A stretch of DNA of 14,696 nucleotides from CAMAPP01 sp046153685 (GTDB taxonomy: Bacteria > Pseudomonadota > Alphaproteobacteria > CADEGL01): positions 1 through 14,696 of the forward strand of contig JBJXGH010000064.1 of assembly GCA_046153685.1 (NCBI GenBank), written 5' to 3'. Below are positions 6,497 through 12,478 of the stretch, in pieces. Positions within the stretch are counted from its first letter, which is position 1. Each line of letters starts with the position of its first letter. The notes under the pieces are model-generated. The model did no database searches, was not told the origin of the DNA, and saw nothing but the letters and a program-made list of their open reading frames with translations. Both the position numbers and the translations under genes were made by a program.

Positions 6497-7618
6497 TTAC
6501 AAGGCGGGCATGACCTTTTCGGCGAACAGCTCCATGCTTTTCAGGATTTGGCGCTGCGAGAGATAGGGCAGCGCCATGTCCGGCATGACGTGATCGATGC
6601 CACCCTCCTCCTCGAGCTCTTGGAGGCGTTCGACGACATAGGATGGCGACCCGACGATCACATTGCCGCGTTCCTTGAGGAATTCGTAACCCATTTCCAT
6701 GCCCGCGCACGGCTTCTCGTTCGGGTTCATGAACATGGTCAGGCCGCGGAACGGATTGTTGTAAAGGTAGGTGAACGACGCGCCTTGGCGCGCCTCGGCC
6801 TCGGCCTGCTCCATCGTCGGCGCCACGTAGATCTGGCGCAGAATCGCGAAATGATCCTTGGCCGCGACCGTCTTGCCGGTCGCCTTGCCGCGCGCTTCGG
6901 CGTACCACTCGCCGTACCGGCGAATGGATTTCGGCGGCGGCTGCCACAGCATGACATTGATGCCGTTCGCCGCGGCGAACTCGATCGAGGACTGGCTCGA
7001 ACAGACCTGCCAAAGCTGCGGATGGGGGTTTTGGAACGGCTTGGGAATCACGTTCATCTTCGTGATCCGGTCGCCGTCGCGCCAGCGCGCGTCCGCCGGG
7101 AACATGGGGTGTTTCCACGCCATGCCGGGTGCGGGGAAGGTATAGTGCTCGCCCTGGTGGGAGAAGAACTCCTCGGTCCAGCACTTTTTCATCACGTCGA
7201 GTTGTTCGCGGAATAGCGACATATTGGCGTCGGCGTCGCGCGGATCGGCCTTGGGATGGAAATTGGGCCCCTCGCGCGGCCACACCCCGCGGCCGATGGC
7301 GATTTCAAGGCGCCCCTTCAGCAGGTGATCGAGCGTGGCCAAATCCTCGGCAAGGCGAATGGGGTGCCACCACGGCAGAATCACCGCCGCGAGGCCGAAG
7401 CGGATGCGCGACGCGCGCGCGGCGAGATCGGCGGCGAGCAGGATGGGATTGGGAATATTGCCCATGCCCTCGGGGCCGAAATGGTGTTCGGCCAGCCAGG
7501 CGTAATCGAAGCCGAGCTTGTCCGCCGCCACGACTTGGCCGCGCAAATCGTCGAGGATTTGCTGATAGTCGCGCTTGTTCTCGGGGTCGGCGAGGGTGGT
7601 GAAAAAGCCGAATTTCAT
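6497..7618 (-). CDS. Luciferase-like (LLM class) flavin-dependent monooxygenase
   Basis: 373-residue enzyme of the bacterial luciferase-like family (PF00296), a TIM-barrel protein using reduced flavin and oxygen. It starts MKFGFFTTLADPENKRDY. Visible are FDYAWLAEHHFGPEG, containing the EHHF motif at residues 44-47 whose two histidines correspond to the active-site pair of luciferase alpha, then VILPWWHPIRLAEDLATLDHL and KGRLEIAIGRGV, all closely matching the luciferase pattern. ATG at 7618 is chosen because GGGAAC lies just upstream; in-frame ATGs at 7633 and 7654 lack such a site. It is the last gene of the minus-strand run and may oxygenate a substrate processed by the CoA enzymes, or supply it, but the substrate cannot be read from the sequence. 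A candidate internal promoter precedes it. Confidence 0.92.
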   Translation of the reverse strand: MKFGFFTTLADPENKRDYQQILDDLRGQVVAADKLGFDYAWLAEHHFGPEGMGNIPNPILLAADLAARASRIRFGLAAVILPWWHPIRLAEDLATLDHLLKGRLEIAIGRGVWPREGPNFHPKADPRDADANMSLFREQLDVMKKCWTEEFFSHQGEHYTFPAPGMAWKHPMFPADARWRDGDRITKMNVIPKPFQNPHPQLWQVCSSQSSIEFAAANGINVMLWQPPPKSIRRYGEWYAEARGKATGKTVAAKDHFAILRQIYVAPTMEQAEAEARQGASFTYLYNNPFRGLTMFMNPNEKPCAGMEMGYEFLKERGNVIVGSPSYVVERLQELEEEGGIDHVMPDMALPYLSQRQILKSMELFAEKVMPAL

Positions 7619-7621
7619 GGC

Positions 7622-7680
7622 GTTCCCGTCCATCGAAAATTGTTGCGGGAACATTTTACCGCGCTTGGCCGCCGCGACAA
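7622..7680 (-). promoter_or_regulatory. Candidate promoter and operator of the flavin monooxygenase gene
   Basis: On the minus strand, TTGTCG (7680-7675) and TAAAAT (7658-7653, 5 of 6 to consensus) are separated by 16 bp. Immediately downstream is a perfect 7-bp inverted repeat, GTTCCCG/CGGGAAC (7652-7646 and 7628-7622, 17 bp apart), overlapping the predicted transcription start at one end and the ribosome binding site at the other. This layout suggests an operator or, if transcription starts further upstream, an mRNA hairpin that hides the ribosome binding site. Called by eye. Confidence 0.45.
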
Positions 7681-7699
7681 ATTGGCGCCTTGGCGATAT

Positions 7700-8863
7700 T
7701 CAGCCGCGTTTAAGATCTAGGCGGTTGGCGATATTGTTCTTCTGAATGGCCGAGGAGCCGCCGGCGATGTTGAACACCAGGATGTCGCGCACATAGCGCT
7801 CCATGTCCACGCCCGCGACGCAGCCATAGGCGCCCATGACGCGCTGGCAGGCGAGCACGATGGCCTCGGCGCTCTCGCACACGAACAATTTCGCCATCGA
7901 GCTTTCGACGCCGCAAGGCCGGTTCTCGCCCGCGAGCCACGCCGCGTGCATCAGCACGAGACGCGCGGCGGCGAGCGTCGCCTTGCAATCCGCGAGGACG
8001 TGGCGCACCGATTGGTGCGCGCCGATGGCGACGCCGAATTGTTTGCGCTCGTGCGCGTAGGCCCAGGCGTCGTCGAGCGCGGCACCGGCCAAGCCCAGCG
8101 CCATCGCCGCGACCTCGAGTTTTTCCACGTCGAGCGCGGGACCGGCGAGCATGGGCCAGCCCTGGTTCCAGCCCGCGTCCTCGCCGACGATGTGGTCGAG
8201 CGGCAATTCGACGTCGTCGAAGCTCACGTCGCACAGCGAGGCACCGCGCATCCCAAGGCCGTCCATGCGCGCGATCGAAACCCCCTTGGCCGATCGCGGC
8301 ACCAACACGAAGGAGAGATTCTTGTACTTGGGCGCCTCGGAATCGCTGCGCACGAGGGTATAGATCGTGTCGGCGATGGCGGCGCCGGTGCAAAACCGCT
8401 TGGCGCCGCTGACGATCACCGTGTCGCCGTGGCGGGTCGCGCGCGTGCGCACATTGGCAAGGTCCGCGCCGATATCGGGCTCGGTCAGGCCGTAGGCGAA
8501 CAGCAATTCGCCCCGGGCGAGGCGCGGCAGGTATTCCGCTTTCTGCTTCTCCGAGCCCGCCGCCACCAGATTCATGCCGCCATAGCAGGCGCACATGATG
8601 TAGGGCACGGCGAGGGCGAGCGAACGGCGCGACAATTCCTCGATCACCGCCATCGCGGCGACGATATCGCGCCCGGCGCCGCCATGGCTTTCGGGCACGG
8701 TCAGCGCGCAAACCCCGGTCGCCGCGAGTTTCTCGAACACCGCGCGCGGCGTCGAATCCTCGCGGTCCCAGCGTTGCGCCGCCTCGCGCGGCGCCTCGCG
8801 GGCGATGAAGGCGCGCATCGTGTCGCGCAGCAGGTGGACGTGATCGGGCTCGCGAAAATCCAT
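7700..8863 (-). CDS. Acyl-CoA dehydrogenase 1 of a tandem pair
   Basis: 387-residue FAD enzyme that introduces the alpha-beta double bond into an acyl-CoA thioester, passing electrons to electron-transfer flavoprotein. The order is the usual N-terminal helical domain, the mid beta domain with FAYGLTEPDIGAD (residues 122-134) and VSGAKRFCTG (151-160), and the C-terminal helical domain with the KQFG motif and GSSAIQKNNIA. The medium-chain-type catalytic Glu near the C-terminus is absent (Gly368 in AGGSS), but an isovaleryl-CoA-dehydrogenase-type Glu is available at Glu247 in LDVEKLE. Its ATG lies one base after the stop of the upstream dehydrogenase (TGACATG), implying translational coupling. 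The two proteins align without gaps at about 64% identity. Acyl substrate unknown; the catalytic residue position suggests branched or otherwise unusual acyl chains, which is only inference. Confidence 0.93.
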   Translation of the reverse strand: MDFREPDHVHLLRDTMRAFIAREAPREAAQRWDREDSTPRAVFEKLAATGVCALTVPESHGGAGRDIVAAMAVIEELSRRSLALAVPYIMCACYGGMNLVAAGSEKQKAEYLPRLARGELLFAYGLTEPDIGADLANVRTRATRHGDTVIVSGAKRFCTGAAIADTIYTLVRSDSEAPKYKNLSFVLVPRSAKGVSIARMDGLGMRGASLCDVSFDDVELPLDHIVGEDAGWNQGWPMLAGPALDVEKLEVAAMALGLAGAALDDAWAYAHERKQFGVAIGAHQSVRHVLADCKATLAAARLVLMHAAWLAGENRPCGVESSMAKLFVCESAEAIVLACQRVMGAYGCVAGVDMERYVRDILVFNIAGGSSAIQKNNIANRLDLKRG

Positions 8864-8864
8864 G

Positions 8865-10025
8865 TCAGCGCGGCAATCCCAGCCGGTTGGCGATGTTGTT
8901 GCGCTGGATGGCGGACGAGCCGCCTATGATCGGCAGCAGCAGCACGTCGCGCACATGGCGCTCAAGGTCGAACTCGGTGGCGTAGCCGTAGGCACCCATG
9001 ACGGTTTGGCAGTCGAGCACGATCCGCTTGGCGGTCTCGGAGACGAACAATTTGGTCATCGAGGTTTCGACCCCGCACGGCTCGCCCCGGTCGGCGAGCC
9101 ATGAAGCGTGGCGAAGCATCAGGCGCGCGGCGTAGAGGCGCGTCTTGGCGTCGGCGAGCGCGTGGCGGATGGCCTGATAGCTCGATACCGGCTTGCCGAA
9201 TTGCACGCGGGTCTGGGCGTATTCCCACGCGTCGTCGATGGCCGCCGCCGCGATGCCGATGCCGATGGCCGCGACCTCGAGTTTTTCGACATCGAGCGTG
9301 GGGCCCGCCAGCATGGGCCAGGCTTGGTTCCAGCCCGCCTCGCCGCCGACGATATTCGCCGCCGGCACCTCGACGGCGTCGAAGGTCGCATCGAAGGACG
9401 GGAAACCCCGAAGCCCCATGGTCGGAATGGGGCGCAAGGTCACGCCGGGCGATTTCGGCGGCACGAGGATGAGCGAGAGATTCTTGTGGCGCGCGCCGGC
9501 GGGATCGCTGTTCGCCAGCAAATAGACGTAATCGGCGATGTCGGCGCCGGTGCAAAAGCGTTTCGCGCCCGTGACGATCACCGTGTCGCCGCGCCGGGTC
9601 GCGCGTGTTTTTACGCTGGCGAGATCGGCGCCGATATCGGGCTCGGTCAGGCCGTAGGCAAACAATATCTCGCCGCGCGCGAGGCGCGGCAGCAATTCGC
9701 GCTTTTGCGCCTCGCTGCCGCTTTCGAGAATGTTCATGCCGCCATAGCAGGCGCAATTGATGTAGGCGACGGCGATGGGAAGGCTGCGCCGCGCCAATTC
9801 CTCGATCGTCGCCATGGTCGCGGGAATGTCGCGGCCGCTGCCGCCGAAGGTTTCGGGAACGGTCGAGCCCGTGACGCCGAGAGCCGCGAGCTTGTCGAAC
9901 ACGGCGCGCGGAAATTCGTCGTCGCGATCCCATTTCCGCACCGCCTCGCGCGGCATTTCCCGCGCGACGAAACGGCGGATGGTGTCGCGCAAGGCGGCGA
10001 TATGGTTGGGTTCGTCGAGGTCCAT
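8865..10025 (-). CDS. Acyl-CoA dehydrogenase 2 of a tandem pair
   Basis: 386-residue acyl-CoA dehydrogenase, paralogous to the downstream gene and aligned with it over its full length. It has the same FAYGLTEPDIGAD flavin motif (122-134), TGAKRFCTG (152-160), LDVEKLE with candidate catalytic base Glu247, and GGSSAIQRNNIANRL with Gly368 replacing the medium-chain-type Glu. Differences concentrate at residues 171-181 and 191-220, in the beta domain, so the pair may differ in substrate or act as unlike subunits of one enzyme. ATG at 10025 begins the conserved MDLDEPNH; the frame stays open far upstream but that part overlaps the crotonase gene in another frame and does not resemble any protein. 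No strong ribosome binding site is seen. The crotonase gene ends 32 bp upstream. Confidence 0.93.
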   Translation of the reverse strand: MDLDEPNHIAALRDTIRRFVAREMPREAVRKWDRDDEFPRAVFDKLAALGVTGSTVPETFGGSGRDIPATMATIEELARRSLPIAVAYINCACYGGMNILESGSEAQKRELLPRLARGEILFAYGLTEPDIGADLASVKTRATRRGDTVIVTGAKRFCTGADIADYVYLLANSDPAGARHKNLSLILVPPKSPGVTLRPIPTMGLRGFPSFDATFDAVEVPAANIVGGEAGWNQAWPMLAGPTLDVEKLEVAAIGIGIAAAAIDDAWEYAQTRVQFGKPVSSYQAIRHALADAKTRLYAARLMLRHASWLADRGEPCGVETSMTKLFVSETAKRIVLDCQTVMGAYGYATEFDLERHVRDVLLLPIIGGSSAIQRNNIANRLGLPR

Positions 10026-10057
10026 TATCGTCGGGAAGGCCCGTGTTATAAGGGGTT

Positions 10058-10849
10058 TCAGCGTCCCGTGAATTTCGGCTTGCGCTTCTCGCGAAACGCC
10101 GTGACCGCTTCCTGATGATCCGCCGTCCAGTTCGTGTACGTCTCGTAGGCGATGGATGCGTCCATGATCGAGTGCGCGAGCTGGCGCAAGCCGATATTGA
10201 CCGCGGTCTTGGAAAACTTGATCGCCTGCATGGCGCCCGCGCACAGCCGGTCGGCGAAGGCATCGACGCGCGCGTCGAGCTCGGCCTCGGGCACCGCGTG
10301 GTTGACCAGGCCGATGCGCGCCGCCTCCGCGCCCGTCAACGCGTCGCCGGTCATCAAATATTCCTTCGCGCGGGCATGGCCGATGAGCTGGGGCCAGATG
10401 ATCGCGCCGCCATCGCCCGCGACCAGGCCGACGCTGACGTGCGGATCGGCGATCTTCGCCGCCTCGTTGGCGAAGATCACGTCGCAAAACAGCGCCATCG
10501 TGGCGCCGAGGCCCATCGCCGCGCCGTTGAGACGCGCGATGATGGGTTTTTCGCAGTCGAGCATGCCGAAGACGATCTTCTTCGCTTCCACGCGTGTGCG
10601 GTCCCACATCGCGCGGTCGTCGATCATCTCTTGCATCCAGCGGATGTCGCCGCCGGCGGAGAAGGCGCGGCCCGCGCCCGTGAGCACGATCACGTCGGCT
10701 TGTGCATCGACCGCGACGTCGTAGAAGACGCGCGATAGCTCCTCGTGAAGCGGCGCGTCGATGGCGTTCAAGACTTCCGGCCGGTTCATCGTCACCGTCA
10801 GCACGCGGCCGCGCCGAGTAAACAGGATGCGTTTGTAGGTTTCGTACAC
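10058..10849 (-). CDS. Enoyl-CoA hydratase/isomerase (crotonase) family protein
   Basis: 263-residue crotonase-fold enzyme acting on CoA thioesters, in the position expected for hydrating the product of the neighbouring dehydrogenases. The oxyanion-hole segments are visible: AFSAGGDIRW (62-71) and LNGAAMGLGATMALFCD (107-123). Of the two catalytic glutamates of rat mitochondrial hydratase, the second is kept (Glu163, AKEYLMTGD), while the first is replaced by His137 in ADPHVSVGLVAGDGG. The reaction could be hydration, isomerisation or another crotonase chemistry. The start is GTG at 10849, supported by GGAG 8 nt upstream and by the conserved YETYKRILF beginning there; the ATG at 11077 of the longer open frame lies inside the upstream gene. 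It is 62 bp downstream of the kinase gene. Confidence 0.92.
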   Translation of the reverse strand: MYETYKRILFTRRGRVLTVTMNRPEVLNAIDAPLHEELSRVFYDVAVDAQADVIVLTGAGRAFSAGGDIRWMQEMIDDRAMWDRTRVEAKKIVFGMLDCEKPIIARLNGAAMGLGATMALFCDVIFANEAAKIADPHVSVGLVAGDGGAIIWPQLIGHARAKEYLMTGDALTGAEAARIGLVNHAVPEAELDARVDAFADRLCAGAMQAIKFSKTAVNIGLRQLAHSIMDASIAYETYTNWTADHQEAVTAFREKRKPKFTGR

Positions 10850-10911
10850 GCTCGGTCTCCGTTCGGTTCGGGGGCTGTAGGCTGTCGTGGCGCTTTGATC
10901 TTCGCCGCGCG

Positions 10912-11931
10912 TCACAGGGCGGACAAGCGCGATTCGAGGCGCGCGAACCACGGCGCGAGCGCCGCCGCCGGGCCGGACGCTTGCGCCCAGCGTACGCCGC
11001 GCGCGGCAAGGACGATCGCGGATTCGCATTGCACGCCCACTTTGTCGTCGGCCAGGCAACGCTCTAGGCTCCACCACGCGCCCGCCCCCTTGTGGTAGAG
11101 CACGAGAGCAAGGCGCACGCAGGTGTGAAAGGTGCCGAATAGGTGAAAAGCCGCGCGCGCTGTCGCGGCGTCCCGCGCGCCTGCGAAGACTGGAAGATAT
11201 CTGTCGATGAGCGTGCGTTCATCCGCTTCGGTCAGATGCACGTATTCGTCGCCCATCACCCAAGCCAGATCGTCGGTGCCCGTGCGCGCGCCGCAATGTT
11301 CCCAATCGATCCAGCCGATCGTCCCGCCCTCGGCGTGAATGATCGCATTGCCCGGCCGGGCGTCCCATTTGACGAATTCGGTCGCGGGCATCGCCAGCAT
11401 CCGGTCGATTTTTTCCGCGTCGAGCATGGGCAAGGGCTCGCCCAGCCGCGCGGCGATGCGTTGGGGCATGGCGGCGAGGCCCTTGCGCCACGCCGCGTTC
11501 TGGCCGAGGGCGGGAACATGGGGGACAAGCTTTGCCCGCCTTGCCGCCTCGTGAATGGAGGCGAGCGCCGTCAGCGCCTTGTCGAGCAATTCAACCGCCG
11601 CGTGCCGGTCTGCCCGGGCCAGCGCGCCAGACAGGCGCTCGATACCCAGATCTTCCTGTATGAGCCAGCCTTCGCCGACGGCCAGGATGGCGGGAACCGG
11701 CGCGCCGTACCGACGCAATTCGCTTAGAACCATGGCTTCGAGCTTGCCCCGGCTGGCGCTCGTGCGTCGTGTCGCGATCACCGAGCGGTCCGGCAATTGC
11801 ACACGCACCGAGCGGCGCCGTTCTCCGGCCGCGGGGGTCACGTCGAGGACCCGCGTTTTCAGCAAACGCGCGCAGGCCTCGGCGACTTCGCGTCGGGATA
11901 GGGATGTTCGAGGCTTTTGCGGTTCTGGCAT
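10912..11931 (-). CDS. APH-family (aminoglycoside-phosphotransferase-fold) small-molecule kinase
   Basis: 339-residue protein with the APH/choline-kinase fold. N-lobe: VRVQLPDRSVIATRR strands, then a helix with Glu65 (KLEAMVLSELRRYGAPVP) and the hinge WLIQEDLG. C-lobe: catalytic loop FVKWDARPGNAII, with Asp190 and Asn195 but without the usual His two before the Asp, then the metal-binding IGWIDWEHCG (Asp209). The fold and key acidic residues suggest an active ATP-dependent kinase; the substrate is unknown and antibiotic resistance is unlikely from context. It heads the minus-strand run of crotonase, two acyl-CoA dehydrogenases and flavin monooxygenase. Pairing of APH kinases with acyl-CoA dehydrogenases is known from LvaA/LvaC (levulinate catabolism) and fused in ACAD10/ACAD11, where a 4-hydroxyacyl-CoA is phosphorylated. 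The motif variant here differs from the HGD form recalled for those proteins. No clear ribosome binding site precedes ATG 11931. Confidence 0.85.
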   Translation of the reverse strand: MPEPQKPRTSLSRREVAEACARLLKTRVLDVTPAAGERRRSVRVQLPDRSVIATRRTSASRGKLEAMVLSELRRYGAPVPAILAVGEGWLIQEDLGIERLSGALARADRHAAVELLDKALTALASIHEAARRAKLVPHVPALGQNAAWRKGLAAMPQRIAARLGEPLPMLDAEKIDRMLAMPATEFVKWDARPGNAIIHAEGGTIGWIDWEHCGARTGTDDLAWVMGDEYVHLTEADERTLIDRYLPVFAGARDAATARAAFHLFGTFHTCVRLALVLYHKGAGAWWSLERCLADDKVGVQCESAIVLAARGVRWAQASGPAAALAPWFARLESRLSAL

Positions 11932-11968
11932 AAGGCGTTTTGTGCGTGACCAGGGCGGTGGTTTTTCT

Positions 11969-12000
11969 GCGCCGTGCGATGACTACAGCGCACAAGGCGC
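11969..12000. repeat. Imperfect inverted repeat upstream of the kinase gene
   Basis: The left arm GCGCCGTGCG (11969-11978) pairs with CGCAC and GGCGC in the right arm (11989-12000), with AA bulged out and a 10-nt loop. It lies 38-69 bp upstream of the kinase start codon. There is no T-run on the downstream side of either strand, so it is not an obvious terminator; it may be an operator or an mRNA-leader structure. Confidence 0.35.
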
Positions 12001-12346
12001 ACCGTCGAGGATGAAAGCAACGGTGGCCGAGGTCGCGATTCGATGTCGCGGTCGCGCAAAATGGTGACCAGGGTTTCGCTTACGGTGAATCAAATCCTAA
12101 GATTGTTCCTGCCGGGGAAAATTGAAATAGTCGTGGAACCTCAAGGGTCTGAATACCGTTGGCGATTCAATTCGCAATCTGCGCGAATAGTAGTTTTGCG
12201 ACTCAGGGCCTTAATTAGGCACGAAAAAAAACAACGCTATTTCCAATATAAATCGCCATAAGCGTTTGATTTATCCTTACAAGAATCACTTACTAGCTGA
12301 TTGCCCCTTATAGCCGGAACTGGCCCAGTAATTGCTTTAAGACGGG

Positions 12347-12374
12347 TTGAGAATACGCCTAGCCGCTCTATATC
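12347..12374 (+). promoter_or_regulatory. Candidate sigma-70-type promoter of the RTX gene
   Basis: TTGAGA (12347-12352, 5 of 6 to the -35 consensus) and TATATC (12369-12374) are separated by 16 bp, in the AT-rich region, about 105 bp upstream of the RTX start codon. Predicted transcript start is near 12381. This is the best of several weak matches found by eye. Confidence 0.45.
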
Positions 12375-12408
12375 GCATTGTAATACTTGGGGGTCCCAAA
12401 GAAATCCC

Positions 12409-12437
12409 CCGGACCGAGGTTCGCCGCCACGGTCCGG
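12409..12437 (+). promoter_or_regulatory. Leader hairpin of the RTX gene
   Basis: Perfect 7-bp stem CCGGACC/GGTCCGG (12409-12415 and 12431-12437) with a 15-nt loop, located between the candidate promoter and the ribosome binding site of the RTX gene. It has no T-run, so it is more likely an mRNA stability or regulatory structure than a terminator. Confidence 0.35.
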
Positions 12438-12478
12438 CGCGGGTGGAGGGGCTTCCGGCTCAAGGGAGTTAGTTGGTC

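Larger units (their letters stand above)
11932..12478. other. Divergent intergenic region, partly AT-rich
   Basis: 547 bp between the divergent kinase and RTX genes. The part from about 12070 to 12400 is much more AT-rich than the rest of the window. It contains a GC hairpin near the kinase gene, a candidate promoter and a leader hairpin for the RTX gene (listed separately). An open frame at 12043-12261 has near-random third-position composition and I do not call it a gene. Confidence 0.7.

Noticed and set aside
10026..11009. Upstream extension of the second acyl-CoA dehydrogenase frame, giving a 714-residue protein
   Set aside because: The extra 328 residues are Arg/Gly-rich, overlap the crotonase and kinase genes in other frames and resemble nothing; the conserved protein begins at ATG 10025. 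It is not a fusion.
12043..12261. Possible small plus-strand gene of 72 codons upstream of the RTX gene
   Set aside because: Third-position GC is near 50%, unlike all real genes here; no ribosome binding site or recognisable motif.
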